A DNA stretch of 38,635 nt from Actinomycetota bacterium. GTDB taxonomy: Bacteria > Actinomycetota > Acidimicrobiia > Acidimicrobiales > Ilumatobacteraceae. A model generated the notes under the pieces. It was not told where the DNA came from and searched no databases. It worked only from the letters and a program-made list of their open reading frames with translations. Where the stretch lies: positions 1 to 38,635 of the forward strand of contig VFZC01000021.1 in assembly GCA_016871355.1 (NCBI GenBank). Reading direction: 5' to 3'. Below are positions 1 through 7,545 of the stretch, piece by piece; the stretch's first letter is position 1; each line of letters begins with the position of its first letter. Position numbers and translations under genes: made by a program.

Positions 1-934
1 ACATCGGCGTCTTGTTCACGAGATAGTCGACGATCGAGCGATGAAGAGAGAAGGGCACCACCGTGTCGAGAGCGACGACCGACCGCACGCCATCGCCGGT
101 GTACAGGGTGAGGATTGCCGGCAGGTCTGCCACTGCCGGTTCGGCAGCAGAATTCCAATCCCCCACGATTGCACCCTTGGTTCCCAAGACATAGAACTTC
201 GGTTTGCGCGCGGCAGCGAGGTAAGAGTTGACAAAAGTGGCCTGTGCACCCGAGGCGAAGGTGATCGTCATCTGGGCATGGTCGGCATTCGTTGCATGCG
301 TCCAGACACGCTTGTAGTTCTGGCCGCTGACATGCGCGACCTGGTCGGGAATTACCGTGAGGATTTGGTCGATGAAGTGGCTGCCCCAGTCGAAGATTGC
401 CCCACCCGACACTTCGGCATTTGAATGCCAGTGCGAACATGGTTCTGAATAACCACCGACGAACGAGTCGTATTGGAAGACGTCACCGATTGCACCGTCG
501 GCAATCAGTCGGGCCATGGTGACAAAATCGGGGTCGTAACGGCGATTCTGGTAGACGACGAGCAGCAGGTTTTTTCTCGCGGCAATTTCCATCAGTTCAT
601 CGCACTCCCGTGCAGTCAGGGCCATGGGCTTTTCCAACACCACGTGAACGTTGCGGGACAATGCTTGTTTTGCCCATTTGTGATGGCTGTTGGGCGGCGT
701 CGAGATGACCACCAGGTCAATGAGACCCGAATCGAGCATGGCAGTCGCGTCGGAGAATGCCTCAATGGTCGGGGCGAGTTCCCTTGCTGCGGCAATGCGC
801 TCGGGGTTGACGTCGCAGACGGCCACGAGTTTGAGACCTGGGGTGCCCTGCACGGCGAGATTGTGTTCGTGGCCGATCGCACCGTAAGCGAGCAGACCCA
901 CCCGAATGTTTGCCAAGTCGTTGCAGGAAGACAT
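1..934 (-). CDS. Gfo/Idh/MocA family NAD(P)-dependent oxidoreductase (C-terminus cut by window edge)
   Basis: The minus frame is open from an ATG at 934 to the window edge, about 311 codons, so the C-terminus is missing. The N-terminal Rossmann fold shows VGLLAYGAIGHEH (residues 12-24) and an acidic strand end VAVCDVNPER (38-47). The family signature EKPMALTAREC (101-111) contains the EKP lysine, and the substrate domain has the motif GGAIFDWGSHFIDQ (177-190), typical of the sugar/inositol dehydrogenase-like branch. Members oxidise or epimerise sugars and cyclitols with NAD(P) in the cytoplasm; the substrate cannot be read from the sequence. The nearest gene upstream on this strand is beyond the tRNA, so it is probably transcribed alone. 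A TAGAGT hexamer lies 8 nt before the ATG. Confident of the family, not of the substrate. Confidence 0.88.
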   Translation of the reverse strand, partial: MSSCNDLANIRVGLLAYGAIGHEHNLAVQGTPGLKLVAVCDVNPERIAAARELAPTIEAFSDATAMLDSGLIDLVVISTPPNSHHKWAKQALSRNVHVVLEKPMALTARECDELMEIAARKNLLLVVYQNRRYDPDFVTMARLIADGAIGDVFQYDSFVGGYSEPCSHWHSNAEVSGGAIFDWGSHFIDQILTVIPDQVAHVSGQNYKRVWTHATNADHAQMTITFASGAQATFVNSYLAAARKPKFYVLGTKGAIVGDWNSAAEPAVADLPAILTLYTGDGVRSVVALDTVVPFSLHRSIVDYLVNKTPM

Positions 935-942
935 TTCGATGG

Positions 943-948
943 ACTCTA
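943..948 (-). promoter_or_regulatory. -10 hexamer TAGAGT of the Gfo/Idh/MocA gene
   Basis: On the minus strand TAGAGT (TANNNT) lies 8 nt before the ATG at 934. This would place transcription start at or 1-2 nt before the start codon (near-leaderless). No clear -35 was seen. Confidence 0.4.
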
Positions 949-1073
949 TGGGGCGAGCGGGAACTTTAAACGGATCGTACCTTCCATACAGATACTTTGC
1001 TCAGCGCCGTCAGGCCTTCTTTAACTTGACATACAACTTCAACGTGCCGAGCATGATGCCCGGTTAGTGCGTC

Positions 1074-1617
1074 ATGCTCAGCACGCGAGAGATTCGCCCC
1101 GGGGCACACGCGTGGTTCGGAGAAGGCAACGTGTCGCGTGATACCTTCACGGTCGCGAGCAACTTTCGGGATTTGACCTTCGTCACCCTTGATCCGTCGC
1201 ACGCCCGGCGAGTGAGCATTGCGGTCGCGCGTCAGACCAGTGTGATACTAATCCCCATCGCGATGAGCGTCGTGGTCTGCATCAGCGCGATTGGCATCGT
1301 GCTCACCGCCTCGTTGTTGATCGGACCAGCACTTTCCGCTCGTCTCGTCACCTCGACAATCGCGCAACAAGTACTGGCCGGCACCGGACTGACACTGTTC
1401 CAGGTGTTCACCGGTTTCGTGGGTTCGTATCATCTCATCTCGCCTCGCCCCCGGGCCCACGATCGCCGTCCTCGGCACGGCAATGTTCTTGCTGATCTCT
1501 CTGGTCGCCTCGCTCGTGCGCACCGACCTACGCATCACCCGTCAGGCCCATCACTGGACAGTTTCCCGCAAAACATCCGAGGGCGTGGGGGCGCACCGCG
1601 GCCGCGAGGCACCATGA
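1074..1617 (+). pseudogene. Decayed ABC-3 family metal-ion (Zn/Mn type) permease, C-terminal part, frameshifted
   Basis: The frame starting at 1074 carries from about 1164 the segment FRDLTFVTLDPSHARR, then hydrophobic helices and IVLTASLLIGPALSARLVTS. This matches the family pattern in which a membrane helix ends in LL-x-P-A-x-A-R. After GSYH near 1433 the homology moves to the next frame, reading SSRLAPGPTIAVLG (the conserved APGPT turn) and a last helix, and ends at TGA 1615-1617. One extra base around 1431-1440 explains the shift. Roughly the N-terminal half of a normal 270-290 residue permease is absent, and no ATPase or binding-protein partner is nearby. ABC-3 permeases import zinc, manganese or iron across the inner membrane. 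The missing half makes a pure sequencing error unlikely; calling it a remnant is an inference. Confidence 0.62.
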
Positions 1618-1653
1618 CTGCGGAGCATAGAACCGCAATCCATGTTCTCGGCT

Positions 1654-1673
1654 GGGGTTGCCCCTTTATTTTT
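1654..1673 (+). terminator. Weak intrinsic terminator candidate
   Basis: GGGG-TTG-CCCC (1654-1664) is followed directly by TTTATTTTT (1665-1673) on the plus strand, just after the permease remnant. The stem is only 4 bp, so this is tentative. Confidence 0.25.
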
Positions 1674-1687
1674 ACTTGTTCCGCCGC

Positions 1688-1763
1688 TGGCGCCCCCGGT
1701 AGGAATCGAACCTACGACCTGCGGTTTAGGAAACCGTCGCTCTATCCACTGAGCTACGGAGGC
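1688..1763 (-). tRNA. tRNA-Arg, anticodon CCT, CCA encoded
   Basis: The minus strand folds into a full 76-nt cloverleaf. The acceptor stem is GCCTCCG/CGGGGGC with one T-G pair. The D stem is GCTC/GAGC. The anticodon loop TTCCTAA has anticodon CCT, T33 and A37. The variable loop is 5 nt (AGGTC). The T arm is GTAGG-TTCGATT-CCTAC. It has discriminator G73 and an encoded CCA. It decodes AGG. The outermost anticodon-stem pair is A27-C43, a mismatch; the other stems pair fully. The minus-strand AAA+ gene ends about 90 bp before its 5' end. Confidence 0.95.
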
Positions 1764-1769
1764 GGGGGA

Positions 1770-1792
1770 TGGTGCGAAATGTGGTGCGAAAT
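1770..1792. repeat. 12-bp tandem duplication beside tRNA-Arg
   Basis: TGGTGCGAAAT occurs at 1770-1780 and again at 1782-1792, a 12-bp period, in the gap between the tRNA 5' end and the AAA+ gene stop. GGTGCGAAA also occurs in the outer end of the 43-bp repeats at 32799 and 36648. The similarity is too short to call a copy. Confidence 0.5.
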
Positions 1793-1852
1793 TCGCCGAC
1801 ACATGCTGCATCACTGTTGATGAGGCTAATGAAAGCGATATTGATGAACTCA

Positions 1853-3121
1853 TTACACCCGAGCGAATCGCTCAGCTTCTTCAATAAACCGCTGACGAAT
1901 AGCACTTGACACCGAAGCCCTCGTGCGAGCAATTGCAGTATCAAGATCGTCTGAAGAAATGTAGGAAGGCTCGGCGCCCTCACGAATTCGGTCAAACGCT
2001 GCTGTGGCTGCTCTCTGAGCTGCTAATTCAACATCACCTGGGGTGTAGCCGTCGGATTCTCTCGCAAGCTTTTCAATCTCAACTCCACGTTGATCTAAAC
2101 GTGAAAGTGCAGCCTCCCAGAGTGCAAGACGGGCACTGAGGTCTGGCGGCCCAATAGGAATGACCAGGTCAAACCGGCCGGGACGCAACACCGCTGAATC
2201 AATATCGCCAACAAAATTCGTGGCGCACACCAAGAGATGTCCGGGGGTCAAACGATACAACGGAATCATCTTCAATAATTCGTTGACAACTCCTTTTGTT
2301 GCTGGGTTTCGCTCTCTCGCCGATGCGATTTCGTCAAATTCGTCTATGAAAACAACGGCCCGTTCTAACTGCAACAGATCATTCATCGCCTGACGAAGTT
2401 CTGACGAAATTGAGTCAGCCCCACTTTCTAATTTAGAGGGGAGCAACTCAATAAACGGCCAACCGAGCCGTCCAGCAATCGCCTTGGCGAATGTTGTCTT
2501 TCCGGTTCCTGGAGGTCCAAAGAGCAAAACAGTCGCAGGTGCTTTTACACCTACTCTCTCTGCAGTGGTCGGATCGGCCAATGGGGCCACAACACGACCA
2601 TCTATGATCTTCTTCTCGGCATGCATACCCGCCACACAGTCCCAAAGATCGGACGACAAAATCTCGCCCCCGTATTGATCAACGATGCGCATAGCAGTGG
2701 GCGCGATTGGCTCTAACTTTTCATACAAAATCAAATCATGAATGGCGGAAAAACCTCGGTTGACCAAAGCTGTCTCGCCAGCTTGCGATTTTGAGAGCAA
2801 CGCAGAAATTTTTCGAACGCCAAGGTGCATCAGTTTTTCTTCGAGACGGAACAACATTTTTGAGCCAATCCCTTGGTGCCGCCAACCGGGATCAATTGTC
2901 ACCACATTTATCCAGCCATCATCAGACACAACGCGGGCCTGAATAACTCCGATGATCCGATCGCCATCAATTGCGACCGCGCCCGGTGCACCTGAGGAAA
3001 CGTCGTTCACGAACTGTGCGATATCGGCGGGCTTTGTGTCGGGCAACAGGCGGCATTCTTCCAGCAAGCGAACTGCTGGGCCAATGTCAGACGGAAGCAA
3101 ATCACGAATAATCACAGACAC
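1853..3121 (-). CDS. GNAT acetyltransferase-AAA+ ATPase fusion protein
   Basis: A 422-residue protein with GTG start. Residues 1-135 are a GNAT fold: strand INVVTIDPGW, then the acetyl-CoA loop RHQGIGSKML (81-90), and a late NRGF (121-124) typical of GNAT helix 4. After a linker of about 45 residues, residues 180-420 form a classic AAA domain of the FtsH/Cdc48/spastin type. It has Walker A GPPGTGKT (202-209), Walker B VVFIDEFDEI (256-265), sensor 1 CATN (299-302), the LRPGRFD arginine-finger region (312-318) and the GYTPGDVELAAQRA lid (358-371). All catalytic residues for ATP hydrolysis look present. No transmembrane or protease domain follows. The pairing suggests an ATP-driven remodeller that acetylates or senses acetyl-CoA, but the substrate is unknown. 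The gene and its flanks are visibly AT-richer than the rest of the window, suggesting transfer. It stands alone on its strand next to tRNA-Arg. Confidence 0.9.
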   Translation of the reverse strand: MSVIIRDLLPSDIGPAVRLLEECRLLPDTKPADIAQFVNDVSSGAPGAVAIDGDRIIGVIQARVVSDDGWINVVTIDPGWRHQGIGSKMLFRLEEKLMHLGVRKISALLSKSQAGETALVNRGFSAIHDLILYEKLEPIAPTAMRIVDQYGGEILSSDLWDCVAGMHAEKKIIDGRVVAPLADPTTAERVGVKAPATVLLFGPPGTGKTTFAKAIAGRLGWPFIELLPSKLESGADSISSELRQAMNDLLQLERAVVFIDEFDEIASARERNPATKGVVNELLKMIPLYRLTPGHLLVCATNFVGDIDSAVLRPGRFDLVIPIGPPDLSARLALWEAALSRLDQRGVEIEKLARESDGYTPGDVELAAQRAATAAFDRIREGAEPSYISSDDLDTAIARTRASVSSAIRQRFIEEAERFARV

Positions 3122-3187
3122 AGCCTAGTTATAACACTCATTTGCCTGTCACTGTGGTAGATCTTCTCCTGACCTATCAGCATGACC

Positions 3188-3219
3188 GCGTTCCAAAAAA
3201 CGGCGTTTTGCGTTCCAAA
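3188..3219. repeat. Direct repeat GCGTTCCAAA, possible operator of the GNAT-AAA+ gene
   Basis: GCGTTCCAAA occurs at 3188-3197 and 3210-3219, a 22-bp period (about two helical turns), 67-98 bp upstream of the GNAT-AAA+ start at 3121. A -10-like TATAAC lies 6 nt before that GTG on the minus strand. I see no other gene in the gap 3122-3409. Confidence 0.4.
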
Positions 3220-3409
3220 CGTCTACTGAAACCCCAGCCACTGCCCCATCAATAAAGGTATTCGGAATCACGCACCAGCCTCACGGAAGCACGGCGCTGA
3301 GGCTACCCACCCGTCGCTTGCCACATCGGCGCCCGAGAACCAGACGGCACCGACGTGAACATGAACCCGACCATAAACACGGGGTGTTGCACAGTTTCCG
3401 AGCAACGAG

Positions 3410-4186
3410 TCAGAAATCAGAAAACTTTTGGGCACTCGTCAACAAGTGCCGCGCGCGATCCACCGGATCGGTGAAGCCGTCCCGCAATGCGCGCGAGCGC
3501 ACCTCGAACGACAACAGCGCAACCGGAACTGCAGCAAGCAACTCGGCGATGGGCAGACTCCCCTCGCCCGGCAGCAACCGACCATTGATGGCTTCGTCGA
3601 GTAGCGCAGCGAACTCTGTAGGCACGGAGAGCGGGGCATCGGCGATCTGCAGATACGGAAACCGCCGAACATCGATCGACTGCACATCATCGATCGTCCC
3701 GCCCGACCGTGAGAGGTGCAGGTTGTCGATCAGGATCCCGGCCCGACCGATGGGATGACGATTCACCACGTCACGCGCCATCGCCAAAGACCGAAGCGGA
3801 AAGATCGGCAGGAACTCGCACACCAACGTGACGCCGCACCCGCTGGCCACATCACACAGAGCCGCGAACCGATCGATCGTCGCCGACAAATCGGGCAGTC
3901 GACTCGTGAAGAGAACGTGCCGAGCACCAATGGCGGCCGCCGCTTCGATCACTCGCTCACCCTGATCGTCGTGATCGGGCGCGGGAATGATCGGCTCCAG
4001 ATCGAGCGCCACCACACCCGTGTCGTCGAACCGCTGTTTCACCGCGCGCGTGGTCGCATCGGTCCACGAGGCCGGATCGAACCACACACCGCACGCAGGC
4101 CAGCCCGCGGCCGCGGCGACCTCGACCATCCGTTCGGGTGCGAGGTCGGGATGAACCCCGGCGGCGATGGAGAGCAAACGAGTCAC
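3410..4186 (-). CDS. Sugar phosphate isomerase/epimerase-like TIM-barrel protein
   Basis: 258 residues, GTG start. The protein fits the xylose-isomerase-like TIM-barrel superfamily. It has alternating strands and helices, with ligand-type acidic residues at strand ends: VVALDLEP (58-65), LVCEFLPIF in the middle, GILIDNLHLSRSG, and a late SFEVRSRALRDG. Relatives isomerise or epimerise sugars or act as 2-keto-myo-inositol dehydratases with a divalent metal in the cytoplasm. The metal ligands would be the Glu and Asp of these strands, but I cannot assign them firmly. A TAGTTT hexamer 6 nt before the GTG supports this start and a leaderless mRNA. It is divergent from the surface protein at 4276. 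The substrate is unknown. Confidence 0.75.
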   Translation of the reverse strand: MTRLLSIAAGVHPDLAPERMVEVAAAAGWPACGVWFDPASWTDATTRAVKQRFDDTGVVALDLEPIIPAPDHDDQGERVIEAAAAIGARHVLFTSRLPDLSATIDRFAALCDVASGCGVTLVCEFLPIFPLRSLAMARDVVNRHPIGRAGILIDNLHLSRSGGTIDDVQSIDVRRFPYLQIADAPLSVPTEFAALLDEAINGRLLPGEGSLPIAELLAAVPVALLSFEVRSRALRDGFTDPVDRARHLLTSAQKFSDF

Positions 4187-4192
4187 AAAGCG

Positions 4193-4198
4193 AAACTA
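4193..4198 (-). promoter_or_regulatory. -10 hexamer TAGTTT, leaderless promoter of the isomerase-like gene
   Basis: On the minus strand TAGTTT is followed by 6 nt (CGCTTT) and the GTG at 4186. It matches TANNNT at the leaderless spacing. Confidence 0.6.
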
Positions 4199-4247
4199 GC
4201 CATCAACCACGGCGGGATCAGCCCTGAAACCAGTTCGAATCGTTGGG

Positions 4248-4253
4248 TAAGGT
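4248..4253 (+). promoter_or_regulatory. -10 hexamer TAAGGT upstream of the surface protein gene
   Basis: TAAGGT lies 22 nt before the ATG at 4276. The predicted short leader holds an AGGGGG Shine-Dalgarno (4264-4270), so unlike many neighbours this gene would have a led mRNA. Confidence 0.45.
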
Positions 4254-4275
4254 GGGGCGCGAACAGGGGGATCTC

Positions 4276-6129
4276 ATGCTTCTTCACTCGTCGAACCGTC
4301 GTCGCTCACTCGCCGCCCTCGCCGTTTCGGTCGCAACACTCACGGTGACCGTCCCCTCACTCGATGCGGCGGCCTGGCAGGACTACCCGCTCACCGGTCG
4401 CACCGAACTCAACGCGAACCAGGAGAGCGCCTACGAGAGTTCTCAGAAGTGCGATCCGACCGACACGTTGGCGGCATCGATCACACCAACTGGTGACGTC
4501 GCATCACAACCCGCGGTGGTCACCCCACCTTTCCGCCTGGCGTCGGGCGCCGTCTCTTTCAAGGTGAACCCGGGCAACTTCGTGGGCCGCGGTCAGATCG
4601 CCATCGTCCTCGAATGCCGACCCGGCGACCCGGCGCGGCGTGGCAAGCGATTTAAGTTGAAGGTGGCCGTCAACGGCACGGCCGCCGCTCCGGCTCCGGC
4701 ACCGGCGGGTGGGGGCAACGCTCCGGCTGGCGCCGGCGTTCAAAGTGGAACACTCACCCCCGCCAACGCCCGCGTGAAGGAAGGCCAACCGGTCACGATG
4801 CGCGGTGACTTGCTGTGTGTACCCGATGGAATGATCACCAATCAAAGCGTCTCGGTGCTCGAAGGCGACGGTACCTTCACGACTGCTCCACGCTGGAACG
4901 TCGGTCTGGTCAACGGCAACGTAATCGTGAAATTCGAATCGGTCGGTGTGCCGAACTTTGCGTCCATGGACGGTGATGCCACCACGGCCACTGTCGCCGT
5001 GACGGTGGAATGCGTCCACGACAACGGCAAAAAGATTTACGAGGGTCGCTTCAGCGTTCTGAAAATCAGCGCGCCGGCCAATCCACGTAACCAACCCATC
5101 GCCCCCAACAATCCGTTGCGCGGCGGCATCATCGTCTCACCCGCCGTTCTCGTGAAGAGTGGCGACATCAGCGTGAAGAACGCCGCAACCGCCAAGTGTT
5201 CGAACGGCTGGAAGGTTCTCACCATCGCTGCGCAAGGTCTCAACCCGTCCGACCGAGAGAAGTTCGAAGAACGCATCGTGGTCGGCTCCGAAACCGGCGA
5301 TGCGATCACGCCTCAAGACGGCAACTGGGAGATTCGCATCACGATTAAGGATGGTTTCCTCGGTGATCGCGCCGAGCGACGTTTCGGAATCACTCTCGCC
5401 TGCATGAGTGGTCCGGGTAATGCGCGCCAGACCGAGTTCTTGTACCGCCCTGCTGTGTTCGTCGTGCGCGCCGAGGCGCCCGCAGCCTCGGCCACGACGG
5501 CTGCCCCGGCCACCACCGCCGCACCGAGCGCAACGCCGGGTGGTGCACCCGCCGCACCGGCCACGGCCGCACCAGGTACCGACGCCCCCGCGACTGCGTC
5601 GACTGATGCGCCGGTTGCCCCTGCCGGTTCGGTCGCAGCGGGAGTTGCTCCCGGAGTCACCCCGGCCGCACCACAAGCGGGTGGAACATCCGGCGGTGCG
5701 GCACCGCAAGTCAGCGGCGGTGACACCAACGGCGGAGTCGTCGAAGCACAGCAACTCCCTCGCGCTTATCTCGACGGCAACACCCAGCAACTCATCGAAA
5801 TCGCCACCGGCAACGTGATCGGCATCTACGACTTGGAGTCGGGACAGTTCGTCGACCCGGCCACTGGAGCGGTGACGGGCGTGGTCGACTCGGCCACGGG
5901 TGAACTCATCGATGAGGCAACCGGCATCGTGATCGGTGTCGAAATCGAAAGCGCCACGGCAACCGGCGAGGCGATCGACTTGTCGAACCTCGGTGGCGAA
6001 GAGTCATCCGACTCGAACACGCTCCTGATCGTTCTCATCGCTGTCGTGGCCGTGTTGCTCCTCATGGTCATCGGTCTGTTGGTGAAGCGCCGTCAGCCAA
6101 CCGCGACTCCTCCCCCGCCCACTGCGTAA
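4276..6129 (+). CDS. Secreted, C-terminally membrane-anchored surface protein with short tandem repeats
   Basis: 617 residues from the ATG at 4276, chosen over an earlier in-frame start at 4243 because AGGGGG sits 5-10 nt upstream. Residues 1-33 form a signal peptide (basic SSNRRR, hydrophobic core, AxA-like end). Two or three Ig-like beta-rich segments with paired cysteines follow, separated by an Ala/Pro/Gly linker (about 138-156) and a long Ala/Thr/Pro linker (about 400-480). Then come roughly 18-residue repeats of the type ATGxVxGVxDxxSGELID. One transmembrane helix near the C-terminus (TLLIVLIAVVAVLLLMVIG) is followed by KRRQ and a proline tail. There is no LPXTG motif. The low-complexity stalk fits a cell-surface protein projecting through the envelope. 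I recognise no enzyme motif. The esterase gene begins 8 nt after its stop, so the two are probably co-transcribed. Confidence 0.8.
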   Translation: MLLHSSNRRRSLAALAVSVATLTVTVPSLDAAAWQDYPLTGRTELNANQESAYESSQKCDPTDTLAASITPTGDVASQPAVVTPPFRLASGAVSFKVNPGNFVGRGQIAIVLECRPGDPARRGKRFKLKVAVNGTAAAPAPAPAGGGNAPAGAGVQSGTLTPANARVKEGQPVTMRGDLLCVPDGMITNQSVSVLEGDGTFTTAPRWNVGLVNGNVIVKFESVGVPNFASMDGDATTATVAVTVECVHDNGKKIYEGRFSVLKISAPANPRNQPIAPNNPLRGGIIVSPAVLVKSGDISVKNAATAKCSNGWKVLTIAAQGLNPSDREKFEERIVVGSETGDAITPQDGNWEIRITIKDGFLGDRAERRFGITLACMSGPGNARQTEFLYRPAVFVVRAEAPAASATTAAPATTAAPSATPGGAPAAPATAAPGTDAPATASTDAPVAPAGSVAAGVAPGVTPAAPQAGGTSGGAAPQVSGGDTNGGVVEAQQLPRAYLDGNTQQLIEIATGNVIGIYDLESGQFVDPATGAVTGVVDSATGELIDEATGIVIGVEIESATATGEAIDLSNLGGEESSDSNTLLIVLIAVVAVLLLMVIGLLVKRRQPTATPPPPTA

Positions 6130-6137
6130 GAACAGAC

Positions 6138-7289
6138 GTGAAGCGTCGACCAGAACTGATGGGGGCCTCGCTCCTCGTCGGCTGGACCGTGAGCGAAGTG
6201 CCGCTTCTGTGCGCGTTCGCGCAGATCGTTCTGCACGTTCGCAACCTCCGCCGGCTCGGGCCACTGGGGCGTGCATTCATGTGGATCGTCACGCCGGCCC
6301 TGCTGGTCTTCTACGCCTTCATGTACCGCGAAGGCCAGAAAGCTGGTCGCATCGCGTCCGATGCGCTGGACGAGGCGCTGCCGAATCACGAAGGGCCTCG
6401 TTTGTCGAACGTCGCCCCGCGGAACGTGAAGCCCTATCGGCCGCTTCCTCTCCTCCGTCGTGAGTACACGACGGCCGCTACCCGCAACATCGCCTACGGC
6501 CCCGAGCCCAACTTCAACCGCCTCGACGTCTGGCGTCGACCCGACATCCCCACATCGCAGCTCACACCTGTTCTCGTGCAGATCCACGGCGGTGGTTGGA
6601 TAGTCGGCGACAACAAGACGCAGGCGCTTCCACTGTTGGCGGCCGCCGCGGAAGCAGGCTGGACGTGCGTGGTTCCGCGCTATCGCCTCAGCCCAAGCGC
6701 CACCTGGCCCGATCACATCGTCGACGTCAACAGCGCGATTGCCTGGACGAAAACCAACATCGCATCATTCGGCGGCGACGCATCGTTCGTCGCCATCACC
6801 GGAGGATCGGCCGGCGGTCATCTCACATCACTCACCGCACTGGCACCCGATCACCCCGACTTCAAGCCGGGCCTCAAGAACGTCGACACCTCTGTGCAAG
6901 CGGCGGTCCCGTTCTACGGTGCATACGACTGGACCGACCGCGACAACACACAGGGGCCGGCTCTTTCCGAGTTCGTGGGCCGCTGGGTGGTGAAGCGTTC
7001 GAAGAAGGACGCGCCCGACCTGTTCGAGACGGCGTCGCCCCGCTCGTGGATACGGCCCGACGCTCCGCCGTTCTTCGTCCTGCACGGCGTGATCGATTCG
7101 CTCCTCACGGTCGAGCAGGCTCGGGAGTTCGTGAGCGAACTTCGGGCCACGTCCAACTCGCCGGTCGTCTACGTCGAGTTACCGTTCGCCGAGCACGCGT
7201 TCGATCTGACCCAAAGTGTGCGAACACGAGGCGTCATCCCGCCCATCCTGTCGTTCCTGAACACCACGTACGAGTCGACCCGCCGCTGA
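6138..7289 (+). CDS. HSL-type alpha/beta hydrolase (esterase/lipase) with N-terminal membrane segments
   Basis: 383 residues, GTG start 8 nt after the surface-protein stop. The N-terminus holds hydrophobic stretches (about 8-33 and 46-63) that may anchor it in the membrane. The catalytic domain has the oxyanion motif HGGGW (150-154) and nucleophile elbow GGSAGG (222-227, Ser224). Late GVIDSLL and EHAF motifs carry the likely Asp and His. This is the hormone-sensitive-lipase-like carboxylesterase family, which hydrolyses esters of small to medium acyl groups. The context suggests it acts at the membrane with the upstream surface protein; that link is an inference from spacing only. The substrate is unknown. 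Confidence 0.85.
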   Translation: MKRRPELMGASLLVGWTVSEVPLLCAFAQIVLHVRNLRRLGPLGRAFMWIVTPALLVFYAFMYREGQKAGRIASDALDEALPNHEGPRLSNVAPRNVKPYRPLPLLRREYTTAATRNIAYGPEPNFNRLDVWRRPDIPTSQLTPVLVQIHGGGWIVGDNKTQALPLLAAAAEAGWTCVVPRYRLSPSATWPDHIVDVNSAIAWTKTNIASFGGDASFVAITGGSAGGHLTSLTALAPDHPDFKPGLKNVDTSVQAAVPFYGAYDWTDRDNTQGPALSEFVGRWVVKRSKKDAPDLFETASPRSWIRPDAPPFFVLHGVIDSLLTVEQAREFVSELRATSNSPVVYVELPFAEHAFDLTQSVRTRGVIPPILSFLNTTYESTRR

Positions 7290-7352
7290 CTACGGACGGT
7301 TCGAGTTCCCGCGGCCGTTGCCACCCGCGTTCGAGTCAGAGGAACCCCCACT

Positions 7353-7379
7353 CGAGTTACCCGAGTTACCCGAGTGACC
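7353..7379. repeat. Three 9-bp tandem units CGAGTTACC
   Basis: CGAGTTACC at 7353-7361 and 7362-7370, then CGAGTGACC at 7371-7379. The array runs directly into the GH130 remnant and in that frame encodes repeated Arg-Val-Thr. Confidence 0.6.
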
Positions 7380-7535
7380 GCCGGCAACCAGGACGGCTAC
7401 GTCCCCAACGTCGTGTACTCGTGCGGGTCGATGCGCTTCGAGAGCACCCTGCTCATCCCCTTCGGCATCGCCGACCAGTCGATCGGCGTGGCCACGGCCG
7501 AACTCGATCAGGTCCTCGATCGTCTGGTCGGTTGA
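7374..7535 (+). pseudogene. C-terminal remnant of a GH130-type glycosidase/phosphorylase
   Basis: A 53-codon frame from GTG 7374 to TGA 7533-7535 reads DGYVPNVVYSCGSM, then LLIPFGIADQSIGVATAELD. This closely resembles the end of GH130 beta-mannoside phosphorylases and hydrolases (E-x-x-G-x-VPNVVF-x-CG, then Y-x-GAAD-x-x-x-GLAT-A). A complete GH130 is about 300-350 residues, so only the last sixth remains. Upstream lie 9-bp tandem repeats rather than the rest of the gene. The position between the esterase stop and the convergent monooxygenase suggests deletion debris. A functional small protein is unlikely but cannot be excluded. Confidence 0.6.
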
Positions 7536-7545
7536 TTCGCGTCGA

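Noticed and set aside
1551-1853. Minus-strand frame of 100 codons through the tRNA
   Set aside because: It reads through tRNA-Arg, which has a full cloverleaf, so it is a shadow.
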